DNA of 64,000 nt from Cognatilysobacter claricitrinus (GCF_045866565.1 NZ_BAAFZV010000002.1:1364001-1428000), one strand, 5' to 3'; counted from the first letter of the stretch, positions 35,457 through 43,781 are shown. Notes: generated from the letters alone by a model not told the origin. A program made the numbers and translations.

Positions 35457-36760
35457 GTGCGCGGCGGGTCGACTCGCGCGTCGCGCACGTGGGACAGGCG
35501 CCAGCCGATCGCGGCGGCGGCGGTCGCTGCCGCAAGGCCGATCGACGCGACGCCGCCGACGGTCGCGCCTAGCGCCTTCATGCTGTTCATCGTCAGCGCC
35601 ACCAGAAGATCACCGAACCGCCAGACCGCCGTGTCGACCGCGTTCTGGCCTTTGTAACGTTCGTTTCGCGCGACCTGCGTGAACAGTGCATGGCGCGATG
35701 GCTCGGCGAGCCCGTAGCCCAATGCCCGCGTAATGATCGCCGCGAGCGCCACCGCCGGCATTCCGCCGATCAGCGGTGCGTACGCGTCCGGCGAGAAGAC
35801 AACCGATGCCAGCGACGCCATCGCGATCGCGGCCCAGATGATCAGCACCCTGCCCGGGCCGATCATCGGCATCAGCCACCACGTCACGCCGACCTGCAAC
35901 ACCATCGTCAGGATGTTCGACGCGAGGTCGACGCTTGCAGCAAACGCGGTGCGCGCCTCGCTGGTCGCGAAGGTCGCGCCGCTGTAGTCGGCGAGCAGTG
36001 CGTAATTGATCGTGCCGATGCCGTCCGCGAGGATCAGCAGCAGCGCGATGTTGCGCATGAACGGACTGGCGATCACCTGCTTCAGCCCATCCAGCATGCC
36101 GCCGCCCAACGGGGCATCGTCCAGTGCTTCGGCACGCGTGTCCTCGCGCGCCCAGCGCCCAAGCACGATCGCGAGCGCCGTCGCGATGGCCAGCAGCGAC
36201 GCCGACACGCCCAGCAGCGGCGCTACACCGACCACGCCGACCAGCGACCTGGTGATCACCGGGCCGACGAGCGCACCCGCCGTGCCCGCGAAGCCGATCA
36301 ACGGGAACAGGCGTCGCGCCTGCACCGGCGACCAGATGTCGGACATGAACACCCAGAACACCGACACCACGAACAGGTTGAACACGCTAACCCAGACGAA
36401 GAACACGATGCCCAGCGTGCGCGCGTCGAGCGCATCCTGGTGCGCGAAGAACGGCATGAAGCCGAGCAGGCAGGCGACGAACACGCCGTAGACCACCGGC
36501 ACCATCACGCGGCGACGCCAGCGAGACACCAGCGCGGCGAACAGCGGCGTCAGCGCGAGCGTGGCGATGAAGGTCGCCAGGTAGAACCACGGCAGTTGCG
36601 TCGAGCCGACCGCCGCCGAGAGCTGCTCGCGCACCGGGCGGATCACGTAGTACGCCGTCAGCACGCAGAAGAAGTACGCGAGCGAGAGCAGCAGCGCCGG
36701 CCATTCGCCGCGACGCACGCGTCCCTGATCGGTCGGGGACTGCTCGGGATGCGCGCTCAT
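35453..36760 (-). CDS. MFS transporter (NTP/NTP-exchange-like)
   Basis: The 435-residue protein has about 12 membrane segments with positively charged loops (SRWRRRVMVPVVYG). The N-terminal stretch LAYFFCVLTAYYVIRPVREQ resembles the ATP/ADP-translocase-like and related MFS proteins found in many Proteobacteria. The transported compound is unknown. The ATG at 36760 follows GGAAG; the nine extra codons upstream are unlikely. It is first in a two-gene unit with the metallophosphoesterase and is divergent from the GMC oxidoreductase. Confidence 0.8.
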   Translation of the reverse strand: MSAHPEQSPTDQGRVRRGEWPALLLSLAYFFCVLTAYYVIRPVREQLSAAVGSTQLPWFYLATFIATLALTPLFAALVSRWRRRVMVPVVYGVFVACLLGFMPFFAHQDALDARTLGIVFFVWVSVFNLFVVSVFWVFMSDIWSPVQARRLFPLIGFAGTAGALVGPVITRSLVGVVGVAPLLGVSASLLAIATALAIVLGRWAREDTRAEALDDAPLGGGMLDGLKQVIASPFMRNIALLLILADGIGTINYALLADYSGATFATSEARTAFAASVDLASNILTMVLQVGVTWWLMPMIGPGRVLIIWAAIAMASLASVVFSPDAYAPLIGGMPAVALAAIITRALGYGLAEPSRHALFTQVARNERYKGQNAVDTAVWRFGDLLVALTMNSMKALGATVGGVASIGLAAATAAAAIGWRLSHVRDARVDPPRT

Positions 36761-36866
36761 CGGTCGCTTCCGGTGGGGGATGCGCACCGTACCGTCCGCG
36801 CGGCCGCACCGCCACCCTCGCCGCTATGCTGCGACAGCGGCCGTTCCGTCGCCGCGCGGGGTCGGC

Positions 36867-38462
36867 ATGTACGACTACATCATCGTCGGCGCGGGCTCGG
36901 CCGGCTGCGTGCTGGCCAATCGCCTCAGCGAGGATCCGTCCGTGCGCGTGCTTCTGCTCGAAGCAGGCCCGCGCGATCGTCATCCCTTCATCCACATGCC
37001 GGCCGGCATCGCCAAGCTCGTCAACGTGCGCCGGCTCAACTGGAGCTATGACACCGCACCCGAGCCGGCGTTGAACGGTCGTCGCCTGTGGTGGCCGCGC
37101 GGCCGCGTGCTCGGTGGCTCGAGCTCGATCAACGCGATGTGCTACGTCCGTGGCGTTCCAACGGACTACGACGACTGGGCCGACGCCGGTGCAACGGGCT
37201 GGTCCTGGCGCGACGTGCTGCCCTACTTCATCCGCAGCGAACACAACGCCCGCGGCGCCGATGCACTGCACGGCGACGCCGGGCCGCTGCACGTCAGCGA
37301 CCTGCGCCACGTGAACCCGCTGTCGCATGCCTTCGTCGATGCCGGCGCGCAGATGGGTTTCGAACGCAACGACGATTTCAACGGCCCCGCGCAATCGGGC
37401 TTCGGTCTCTACCAGGTCACGCAGAAGGATGGCGCGCGTTGTTCCAGCGCGGTGGCCTACCTGCGGCCGGCGCTTGGGCGGCCGAACCTGGACGTCCGCA
37501 CCGGCGCGCTGACGACGCGCGTGTTGTTTGACGGACCGCGCGCGACGGGCGTGGAGTACGCAAGCGGTCGCTCGCTCAAACGCGTGCAGGCCGCGCGCGA
37601 AGTCCTGCTCTGCGGCGGCACGATCAATTCGCCGCAGCTGCTCATGCTGTCGGGCATCGGCCCGGCCGACGCGCTGCGGCGCCACGGCATCGACGTGCGG
37701 CACGACGCGCGCGACGTCGGCACGAACCTGCAGGACCACCTCGACATCTGCACGCTGCACGCCAGCCGCCTGCCGATTACGTACGACCGCGTGAGCGACC
37801 TGCGCATCGCATTCGACTACTTCCTGCGCGGGCGTCGCGGACCCGGCACGTCGAACATCGCGGAAGGCGGCGCGTTCGTGCGCTCGTCGCTGGCACGTGA
37901 CGCGCATGCCGACATCCAGCTGCACTTCGTCCCCGCACAGCTCGACGATCACGGCCGCCATCGCCTGTCCGGCGACGGCTACACCATCCACGCGTGCTTC
38001 CTGCGTCCACGCAGCCGCGGCGCGATCGAACTCGCCTCGGCCGATCCGGCGCGCGCACCGCGCATCGCAGCGAATTACCTGTCGGACCCCGAGGGTTTCG
38101 ACCTGCGGATGATGGTGGAGTGCGCCCGGCTGTCGCGCGAGCTGCTCATGCAGCCGGCGTTCGATGCGTATCGCGGCGCGCCGGTACTGCCTGCGAGTAA
38201 TGACCTCGACGACGCACAACTCGTCGACTTCATCCGCGCCAAGGCGGAGTCGGTGTACCACCCGGTCGGCACATGCCGGATGGGCGATGACGATGCCAGC
38301 GTGGTCGATGCACAGCTTCGCGTGCGCGGAGTCGACGGACTGCGGGTGGTCGACGCATCGGTGATGCCGCGACTGATCGGCGGCAACACCAACGCGCCGA
38401 CGATCATGATCGCCGAGCGCGCAGCCGACCTCATCCGCCAGCGCCCGACGATGCGCGCCTGA
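36867..38462 (+). CDS. GMC-family FAD alcohol dehydrogenase
   Basis: The 531-residue protein has an N-terminal FAD-binding motif (YIIVGAGSAGCVLANRLSED, LLLEAGP), the GMC signatures (GRVLGGSSSINAMCYVRG; GTINSPQLLMLSGIGP) and the C-terminal catalytic region with His in YHPVGTCRMG and Asn in GGNTNAPTIMIAERAADLI. It resembles choline and other alcohol dehydrogenases (BetA type), but no betaine aldehyde dehydrogenase is nearby, so the substrate is open. The start at 36867 begins directly with MYDYIIVGAG, the usual N terminus. It is alone on the plus strand. Confidence 0.92.
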   Translation: MYDYIIVGAGSAGCVLANRLSEDPSVRVLLLEAGPRDRHPFIHMPAGIAKLVNVRRLNWSYDTAPEPALNGRRLWWPRGRVLGGSSSINAMCYVRGVPTDYDDWADAGATGWSWRDVLPYFIRSEHNARGADALHGDAGPLHVSDLRHVNPLSHAFVDAGAQMGFERNDDFNGPAQSGFGLYQVTQKDGARCSSAVAYLRPALGRPNLDVRTGALTTRVLFDGPRATGVEYASGRSLKRVQAAREVLLCGGTINSPQLLMLSGIGPADALRRHGIDVRHDARDVGTNLQDHLDICTLHASRLPITYDRVSDLRIAFDYFLRGRRGPGTSNIAEGGAFVRSSLARDAHADIQLHFVPAQLDDHGRHRLSGDGYTIHACFLRPRSRGAIELASADPARAPRIAANYLSDPEGFDLRMMVECARLSRELLMQPAFDAYRGAPVLPASNDLDDAQLVDFIRAKAESVYHPVGTCRMGDDDASVVDAQLRVRGVDGLRVVDASVMPRLIGGNTNAPTIMIAERAADLIRQRPTMRA

Positions 38463-38599
38463 ACGCGCTTTTTACAAACTGCTGACAGCTTGCGAACGCG
38501 GCGGGGTTCGCAATCACCAAGCGGCCGGCGTTTGGACGCCGCGCGTGAACACCGAGCAGTGAAGCGGCCGGCTCTGCGTCACTGTTTTCGAGGAAAAAC

Positions 38600-38659
38600 A
38601 TGAATATGAATGTCTTTCCTCTGGCGTCACATGATGACGACGCTATGATCGGCCCGTGA
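38600..38659 (+). CDS. Possible 19-codon leader ORF
   Basis: An ATG at 38600 preceded closely by GAGGAAAAAC opens a 19-residue frame (MNMNVFPLASHDDDAMIGP). Its TGA overlaps a GTG (38656) in frame with the following hydrolase, a GTGA junction. It could be a leader peptide that couples translation. There is no other evidence that it is translated. Confidence 0.3.
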   Translation: MNMNVFPLASHDDDAMIGP

Positions 38660-38682
38660 ATGTTTCGTGGAAGTCCGCACCC

Positions 38683-40032
38683 ATGACTGATGCCGCCATC
38701 CGCTTCCGCCGCCGTGGTTTCCATGTCGGCGTGCTGGCCTTCCTGCTGCCGGTCGCCGTGGGTTCGGGCGCCGGCGCGCAGACGCCTCCACCGCGTTGGA
38801 CGCCCGCGGTTGCGACGACTGTCGCTGCACCGCAGCAAGTGGTGCGCAATCCGCTTCCGATCGCTGCCGACTTCAACGTCGCGCAGATGGAAGCGCTCGC
38901 GCAGTCGCTCGTCGCCGGCCAGAAGGTGCCCGGCCTCGCGATGGCGATCGTGCACAAGGGTCGCGTGATCAGCGTGCGCGGTTACGGCATCACCGACATC
39001 TCCGCGGCTGAACCGGTCGACGCGCACACCGTCTTCCGTCTCGCGTCGCTGTCGAAGGCGTTCGCGGGCACGCTGACCGGCATGCTCGTCAACGACGGCT
39101 CGCTGCGCTGGGACAGCAAGGTGACGCAGTACCTGCCGAACTTCCAGCTGAGCGATCCGAACGCGACGCAGGCGGTGACCGTCGCGAACGTGGTCAGCCA
39201 GAGCGTCGGCCTGCCGCGCAACTCGCTCGACCGCGACCTCGAGTCGTACGTGCCCTATTCGACGCTGACGCAGCGCCTGGCGAGCGTGCCGCTCGCGTGT
39301 GCGCCAGGCGCCTGCTACGGCTACCAGAACGTCGCCTTCAGCCTGATCGGCGATGTCGTGTTCGCGGCCACGGGCCAGTTCTACGGCCAGGAAGTGCAGC
39401 GCCGCATCTTCAAGCCGCTCGGCATGAACGATGCGAGCGTCGGCATGGAAGGCCTGGAGTCGAGCCCGCGCTGGGCGCATCCGCACGTGCACGGTCGCGG
39501 CGGCTGGGTGTCGGTCATGCCGAAGACGCCGTACTACCAGGTGTTGCCGGCGGCCGGCGTCAACGCCAGCGCGAGCGACATGGCGCAATGGCTCGTCGCG
39601 CACACCGGCTATCGCCCGGACGTGCTGCCGCCCTCGCTGCTCGCCACGCTGCACACGGCGCGCGTGGATACGCCGAGCGAGATGCGCGCGTCGCCGTGGC
39701 GTCGCGAGCGCCTGAGTTCGGCGGGTTATGGCATCGGCTGGCGCGTCTACAACTACGCGGGCAATACGATGGTCTTCCACGGCGGCGCCGTGCAGGGCTA
39801 TCGCGGCGCGGTGGCGATGCTGCCCGACCGCGACTTCGGTGTCGCCCTGCTGTGGAACAGCGAGAGCTCGCTGCCGTCCGCACTCGTGCCCACCATCCTT
39901 GACCGCGCGCTGGGCATTCCGGGCAGTCACTGGATGAAGGACGACTTCGACGAGCCGACCCAGTTCGTGCAGAACGACGAGGACGCGCAGCCGGGTCCGA
40001 GCACCGCGAAGTCGACCGCGGCGCCGCACTGA
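38683..40032 (+). CDS. Secreted beta-lactamase-fold serine hydrolase
   Basis: The 449-residue protein has a signal peptide (about 1-33, with RRRGFHVGVLAFLLPVAVG) and a class C beta-lactamase/esterase-type domain: SLSKAF carries the Ser-x-x-Lys active site, YGYQN the Tyr-x-Asn motif, and HGG (in MVFHGGAVQGYRG) replaces the KTG box, as in many esterases and D-aminopeptidases of this fold. A true beta-lactamase is thus not the most likely role. The ATG at 38683 follows GGAAG by nine bases; an alternative GTG at 38656 adds nine residues and would overlap a possible leader ORF. A strong terminator follows. Confidence 0.87.
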   Translation: MTDAAIRFRRRGFHVGVLAFLLPVAVGSGAGAQTPPPRWTPAVATTVAAPQQVVRNPLPIAADFNVAQMEALAQSLVAGQKVPGLAMAIVHKGRVISVRGYGITDISAAEPVDAHTVFRLASLSKAFAGTLTGMLVNDGSLRWDSKVTQYLPNFQLSDPNATQAVTVANVVSQSVGLPRNSLDRDLESYVPYSTLTQRLASVPLACAPGACYGYQNVAFSLIGDVVFAATGQFYGQEVQRRIFKPLGMNDASVGMEGLESSPRWAHPHVHGRGGWVSVMPKTPYYQVLPAAGVNASASDMAQWLVAHTGYRPDVLPPSLLATLHTARVDTPSEMRASPWRRERLSSAGYGIGWRVYNYAGNTMVFHGGAVQGYRGAVAMLPDRDFGVALLWNSESSLPSALVPTILDRALGIPGSHWMKDDFDEPTQFVQNDEDAQPGPSTAKSTAAPH

Positions 40033-40052
40033 GTTTCGATCAGCGGGAGAAG

Positions 40053-40079
40053 ACGGCCGGCATCGTGCCGGCCGTTTTC
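40053..40079 (+). terminator. Rho-independent terminator
   Basis: ACGGCCGGCA and TGCCGGCCGT form a perfect ten-base stem with a three-base loop, followed by TTTC. It ends the serine hydrolase unit. Confidence 0.85.
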
Positions 40080-40604
40080 ATTTGGGGCGGTCGCGGTTGC
40101 GGACCGATGGATCGTGTCGTCGTTCGTGACTGCGCGGCGACGTGGCGACGCGACGGCGCTCGCCGATCGCCCGTCGAACCATCGCGGCGGGAGTGCTCAG
40201 CCGTTCGGCGTCCGCGATCTGGCGCCCGCTCACTGCCACTGCGCCGCGAGTTTCCGAGCGGCGACCTGCATGGCATCGCCCGGCTATCGGTGGGGCGAAC
40301 CACCTCGTCTCTTGCCGCCATCCGCAATCGGCACGGTCGCGATGGGTGGACCGTGTCGCTGACCGCCACGCCAGGCGGCGGGCGCGTCCTGCGTCCCGGT
40401 CTCGATGCGTCGGGAGGCTTGCGTCGTACACGCACCTCCGCGTCGTCACAAGCGATTCGTGTTTGTCGGTCGCGGCCTCGCCGCCAGCGTCATGCCACGC
40501 ATCCCGCTGGGCGCATCACGCGAGCTGGCCTCGCCTCCAGCGTCATGCCACACATCTCGCTGGGCCCATCACGCGAGCTGGCCTGTTTGTCCGGACGACC
40601 GCGC
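40080..40604. other. Gene-poor intergenic stretch
   Basis: About 520 bp between two terminators hold no recognisable gene. Overlapping open frames of 80-200 codons exist in several frames, as expected at this GC content, but none has a good ribosome site or familiar protein pattern. The only structure I see is the tandem repeat at 40476-40581. Confidence 0.5.
40476..40581. repeat. 53-bp tandem repeat, two copies
   Basis: Two adjacent 53-bp copies (40476-40528 and 40529-40581) share CCAGCGTCATGCCAC and CATCACGCGAGCTGG and differ at about four positions. Each contains short self-complementary stretches (CCAGC with GCTGG), so each could fold. Confidence 0.85.
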
Positions 40605-40643
40605 AAAAAAAAACTCTCCCCCGCCTGGGCTGCGGGAGAGAGT
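40605..40643 (-). terminator. Rho-independent terminator of the histone-like gene
   Basis: On the minus strand ACTCTCTCCCGC pairs with GCGGGGGAGAGT (12 bp with one G-T pair) around a seven-base loop, followed by nine T residues. It lies 30 bp after the stop of the H1-like gene. Confidence 0.93.
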
Positions 40644-40673
40644 CGGGTGTCGCGGTAACCGGGTGTTGTTTTC

Positions 40674-41198
40674 TTAGATCATCGGCGCCGGGGTAGCCGG
40701 CATCGTCATCGGAGCATCCGCTCGGCGACGGGTCGTCTTGCGCGCGCCGGCCTTCTTGGCGGTCTTGCGAGCGCCGGCCTTCTTGGCGGTCTTGCGAGCG
40801 CCGCCCTTCTTGACGGCCGTCTTGCGAGCGCCGGCCTTCTTGGCAGTGGCCTTGCGAGCGCCACCCTTCTTGGCTGCGGTCTTGCGAGCGCCGCCCTTCT
40901 TGGCTGCGGTCTTGCGAGCGCCGCCCTTCTTGGCTGCAGTCTTGCGAGCGCCGCCCTTCTTGGCTGCGGTCTTGCGAGCGCCGCCCTTCTTGGCTGCAGT
41001 CTTGCGAGCGCCCTTCTTGGCGGTGGTCTTGCGGGCGGTCGACTTCTTCGACGCGGCCTTCTTGCCAGCGGCCTTCTTCGTGGCCTTCTTGGCGGTGGTC
41101 TTGCGGGCGGTCGACTTCTTCGACGCAGCCTTCTTGCCAGCAGCCTTCTTCGTGGCCTTCTTGGCGGTGGACTTCTTGGTGGCTTTCTTCGTGGCCAT
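40674..41198 (-). CDS. Histone H1-like Lys/Ala-rich repeat protein
   Basis: The 174-residue protein is almost wholly Lys, Ala, Arg, Thr and Gly, in repeats. A 24-residue unit (KKAAGKKAASKKSTARKTTA within it) occurs twice near the N terminus, then a ten-residue unit (ARKTAAKKGG) about five times, then ARKTAKKAG forms. The end is a short Met/Pro-rich tail. It resembles eukaryotic H1 C-terminal tails and the H1-like proteins of Bordetella, Chlamydia and Xanthomonads, which bind DNA without sequence preference and may compact the nucleoid. The start at 41198 has GAGGAG upstream. Repeat number probably varies between strains. It ends in a strong terminator. Confidence 0.88.
   Translation of the reverse strand: MATKKATKKSTAKKATKKAAGKKAASKKSTARKTTAKKATKKAAGKKAASKKSTARKTTAKKGARKTAAKKGGARKTAAKKGGARKTAAKKGGARKTAAKKGGARKTAAKKGGARKATAKKAGARKTAVKKGGARKTAKKAGARKTAKKAGARKTTRRRADAPMTMPATPAPMI
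40851..41000. repeat. 30-bp tandem repeats inside the H1-like gene
   Basis: Five near-identical 30-bp units begin CTTGCGAGCG at 40851, 40881, 40911, 40941 and 40971, with degenerate units on both sides. A separate 72-bp repeat lies at about 41019-41162. They encode the Lys-Ala repeats and are likely prone to slippage. Confidence 0.9.
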
Positions 41199-41379
41199 GG
41201 GGTGGCTCCTCGTTTAGTGGTCTATCGGGGTGTTGCCCAGTTCAAGACAACGTCGCGGGAACAGCCCAGCGACTGGCCGCCACACCCTGGAACCGATGTG
41301 GCGGAAGCAGCGGCGAGACGCGGATGCGTCCGCCGAAATCGACAGCACCTGTCTGGTTTGCACACTCCACCGAGGCATG

Positions 41380-41412
41380 AAAAAGCCCGGCCCGCCAGCG
41401 GCGGATCGGGCT
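41380..41412 (-). terminator. Intrinsic terminator within the H1-like gene leader
   Basis: On the minus strand AGCCCG pairs with CGGGCT, with an inner CCGCC-GCT-GGCGG stem, and TTTTT follows. It lies about 180 bp upstream of the H1-like start and about 145 bp downstream of a strong-looking promoter. It may end a small RNA or act as an attenuator. Confidence 0.75.
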
Positions 41413-41556
41413 GCTTCGGAATGCGGAGAGTGTTTTCGCGAGGGAAACGAATCCTGCGTCCACCGGTTTGATGTCCCGGGCGGAGGTCCGTTTTGTCGTG
41501 CGCGTTGTCGCGTCTGTTTTGATCACTCGCTTTCGCAGGTTTAGCTGCTGGAGCGA

Positions 41557-41607
41557 AACCTAATCACCGATTTTTTTGATGTCAACAACCTGGGCGAAAT
41601 TTTTTTT
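41557..41607 (-). promoter_or_regulatory. Minus-strand promoter with UP-like A-tract
   Basis: Read on the minus strand: AAAAAAAATTT (41607-41597), then TTGACA (41585-41580, perfect), a 17-bp spacer and TAGGTT (41562-41557). The A-tract lies at about -47 to -58, as in UP elements. The -10 is weak. It points toward the H1-like gene. Confidence 0.5.
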
Positions 41608-41703
41608 CCCAAGTCCGCGCCGCAGTTGGGTTTTCGGTCCGCGGCCGTGGCGGCCGACACGCACGACCGCGATGCGCGAAATCATCGACATCATTTTCGT
41701 TGC

Positions 41704-41738
41704 GCAACGAAACCCCTTCGTTTCAAGGGTTTCGTTGC
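41704..41738. other. Long inverted repeat (12-bp stem)
   Basis: GCAACGAAACCC and GGGTTTCGTTGC are perfect complements 11 bp apart, with part of the loop able to extend the stem. No T-run follows on either strand, so it is not a classic terminator. Confidence 0.6.
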
Positions 41739-42041
41739 ACGCGCTGGATTTACTCCGACGTATTCGACGACGTCGCGCGATGCATTTTTCGAACCCGAAC
41801 CGAAGCTCAACGCCCCGCGTCGGGGGCGTGTGCGCAATGCGAAGACGCGGCCGCGATCTGGCGTCGCACAACCCCGTTTGCGCGAAAGTGCGCGAACTTC
41901 TCGGCGCCCGCGACGCGTCCGCGTCCACCGTTTCGAGCATCGCGATCGCGCGTCGCGCGCCGCCAGCACGCCTTTCGCGAACCGTTCGCGAACCACTCGC
42001 GCGACATCGGCGACGTGCATCGACCGTCGCTTCGCAGCGTC

Positions 42042-42075
42042 CGAAACGAAGAAGGCCGCGGATGTCCGCGGCCTT
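42042..42075 (-). terminator. Probable terminator of gcvH
   Basis: AAGGCCGCGGA and TCCGCGGCCTT form a perfect 11-base stem with a two-base loop, 24 bp after the gcvH stop. The following minus-strand tail (CTTCTTCGTTT) is only moderately T-rich. Confidence 0.65.
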
Positions 42076-42099
42076 CGGTGACTGCTTCGCGACTGCGAA

Positions 42100-42492
42100 T
42101 CAGTGCTCGTCTTCCAGCTGCTCGGCGTAGTCGTCCGGGTCGAGCAGTTCGTTGAGCTGCTCGGCGTCCTCGATCTCGAGCTGGTACAGCCAGCCTTCGC
42201 CGTAGGCGTCTTCGTTGATCGTTTCCGGCTTGTCGGCGAGCGCGGAATTGACCGCGACGATCTTGCCGGTGAGCGGTGCATACACGTCCGATGCGGCCTT
42301 GACCGACTCGACGACGGCGCACGCGTTGCCCGCTTCGACGCGGTCGCCGACGTTCGGCAGTTCGACGTAGACGAGGTCGCCGAGCAGGCCCTGCGCGTGG
42401 TCGGAAATGCCGACGGTGACCTTGCCGTCGCCTTCGACGCGGGCCCACTCGTGGGTCTTGAGGAACTTCAGGTCGCCAGGGATCTCACTCAT
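42100..42492 (-). CDS. gcvH: Glycine cleavage system H protein
   Basis: The 130-residue protein is a typical H protein: THEWARVEG near the N terminus, GISDHAQGLLGDLVYVELP, and the lipoylated lysine in ESVKAASD, then NEDAYGEGWLYQLE. Its lipoyl arm carries the aminomethyl group between the P, T and L proteins. The start at 42492 follows GGAG. It lies 111 bp after gcvT on the same strand. gcvP and the L protein are not in the window. Confidence 0.97.
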   Translation of the reverse strand: MSEIPGDLKFLKTHEWARVEGDGKVTVGISDHAQGLLGDLVYVELPNVGDRVEAGNACAVVESVKAASDVYAPLTGKIVAVNSALADKPETINEDAYGEGWLYQLEIEDAEQLNELLDPDDYAEQLEDEH

Positions 42493-42603
42493 GGGGGCTC
42501 CGGTGCGTCGTGGGTCGCGTGCAGTGGTGGGGTGGATGCGATGCGCGGCTAGTTTAGCCAAGCGATGCGGACGGGACAGCCGCTCGTCCGCACGATGTTT
42601 CGA

Positions 42604-43707
42604 TCAGGCGTCGGGCACGAGGTTCGCGCCTTCGCGCACGAACGGGTACTTGACCACGCGTACCGGAACTTCGCGGCCGCGGATGTCGACGCGCACGTCG
42701 CCCGGTTCGCCTGCCGGAATGCGCGCGAGCGCGATCGCCTTGCCGATGGTCGGCGAGAACGTGCCGGAGAGAATCTCGCCGTCGCCATTCGCGGTGATCA
42801 CCTTCTGGCCGTGGCGCAGCACGCCCTTCTCGTCCATGACGAGTCCGACCATCTGCCGGGCCGTGCCTTCGGCGAGCTGCTTCTCGAGCGGCGCACGGCC
42901 GATGAAGTCACGGCCGTCGTCCATCGACACCGTCCACGCCAGGCCCGCCTCGTATGGCGACACGTCGTCGTCCATGTCCTGGCCGTAGAGATTCATACCG
43001 GCTTCGAGGCGCAGCGTGTCGCGCGCACCGAGGCCCGCCGGCTTGACGCCCGCCTGTACGAGTCGATCCCAGACGCGCACGGTCTGGTCGGCCGGCACGA
43101 GCACTTCGAAACCGTCCTCGCCCGTGTAGCCGGTACGCGCGACGAACAGTTCGAGGCCGTCGTCGGTCACGCCGGTCGCCGCGGCGAAGCGGCCGACCTT
43201 CTCGACCGCGGCGCGATCGGATTCGCGCAGCAGCCCGATCACCTTCGCGCGAGCGTTCGGACCCTGCACCGCGATCATTCCGTAGTCGTCGCGCTCGGTG
43301 ACGGTGACGTCGAACGCCGCGGCCTGCTGGCGGATCCATGCGAGGTCCTTCTCGCGGGTCGCGGCGTTGACCACGAGGCGGAAGAACGACTCGTCGAGGA
43401 AATAGATGATGAGGTCGTCGATGACGCCGCCGCGCTCGTTGAGCATGCAGGTGTACAGCGCCTTGCCCGGCTTCTTGAGCTTGTCGACCGAGTTGGCGAC
43501 CAGCCGGCGCAGGAACTCGCGCACGCGCGCACCGCGCAGGTCGACCACTGTCATGTGCGAGACATCGAACATGCCGGCGTCGCGACGCACCTGGTGGTGC
43601 TCGTCGATCTGCGAGCCGTAATGGATGGGCATGTCCCATCCGCCGAAGTCGACCATCTTGGCGCCGTGGGCGCGGTGGGTCTCGTTGAGGACCGTCTTGT
43701 TCGTCAT
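42604..43707 (-). CDS. gcvT: Aminomethyltransferase (glycine cleavage T protein)
   Basis: The 367-residue protein has T-protein signatures: MVDFGGWDMPIHYGSQIDEH, the folate-site aspartate region (DVSHMTVVDLRGAR), FVARTGYTGEDGFEV and LRLEAGMNLYGQDMD. It transfers the methylene group from lipoylated GcvH to tetrahydrofolate, releasing ammonia. Length agrees with E. coli GcvT (364). The ATG at 43707 gives MTNKTVLNETHRAHGAKM, the usual N terminus; the 26 codons upstream overlap the promoter. Confidence 0.97.
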   Translation of the reverse strand: MTNKTVLNETHRAHGAKMVDFGGWDMPIHYGSQIDEHHQVRRDAGMFDVSHMTVVDLRGARVREFLRRLVANSVDKLKKPGKALYTCMLNERGGVIDDLIIYFLDESFFRLVVNAATREKDLAWIRQQAAAFDVTVTERDDYGMIAVQGPNARAKVIGLLRESDRAAVEKVGRFAAATGVTDDGLELFVARTGYTGEDGFEVLVPADQTVRVWDRLVQAGVKPAGLGARDTLRLEAGMNLYGQDMDDDVSPYEAGLAWTVSMDDGRDFIGRAPLEKQLAEGTARQMVGLVMDEKGVLRHGQKVITANGDGEILSGTFSPTIGKAIALARIPAGEPGDVRVDIRGREVPVRVVKYPFVREGANLVPDA

Positions 43708-43737
43708 GGCGGGATCACGGCGTGGGGTGAGCCCGTG

Positions 43738-43766
43738 ATTATCGCGGATCGGCGGCGAGCGGTCAG
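43738..43766 (-). promoter_or_regulatory. gcvT promoter
   Basis: On the minus strand CTGACC (43766-43761), a 17-bp spacer and GATAAT (43743-43738) give a good sigma-70-type promoter about 30 bp before gcvT. No glycine riboswitch fits in the short gap. Confidence 0.65.
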
Positions 43767-43781
43767 ACGCCGCCGAATGGG

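Larger units (their letters stand above)
41199..42041. other. 840-bp region without a recognised gene
   Basis: Between the H1-like gene and gcvH there is no protein I can support. The region holds a minus-strand promoter with an A-tract (41557-41607), a minus-strand terminator hairpin (41380-41412), a 12-bp-stem hairpin (41704-41738) and two TTCGCGAACC direct repeats near 41974-41993. Open frames overlap in all frames and look like chance products of GC-rich DNA. Confidence 0.5.

Noticed and set aside
38683..40032. Antibiotic-resistance beta-lactamase
   Set aside because: The third motif is HGG rather than KTG, and the layout fits esterase or peptidase members of the fold, so resistance is not supported.
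40065..40696. Overlapping plus-strand open frames of 90-197 codons
   Set aside because: Several frames are open at once, they cross a terminator and a tandem repeat, and none shows a familiar motif or ribosome site.
40730..41162. CRISPR-like regular repeats
   Set aside because: The repeats are directly adjacent with no spacers and encode Lys/Ala units of the H1-like protein. No cas genes are present.
41242..42155. Open frames between the H1-like gene and gcvH
   Set aside because: They are open in nearly all frames, are Arg-rich and low-complexity, and show no start-site signal.
43708..43781. Glycine riboswitch before gcvT
   Set aside because: The gap is only 74 bp, is filled by a promoter, and shows none of the aptamer's conserved blocks.
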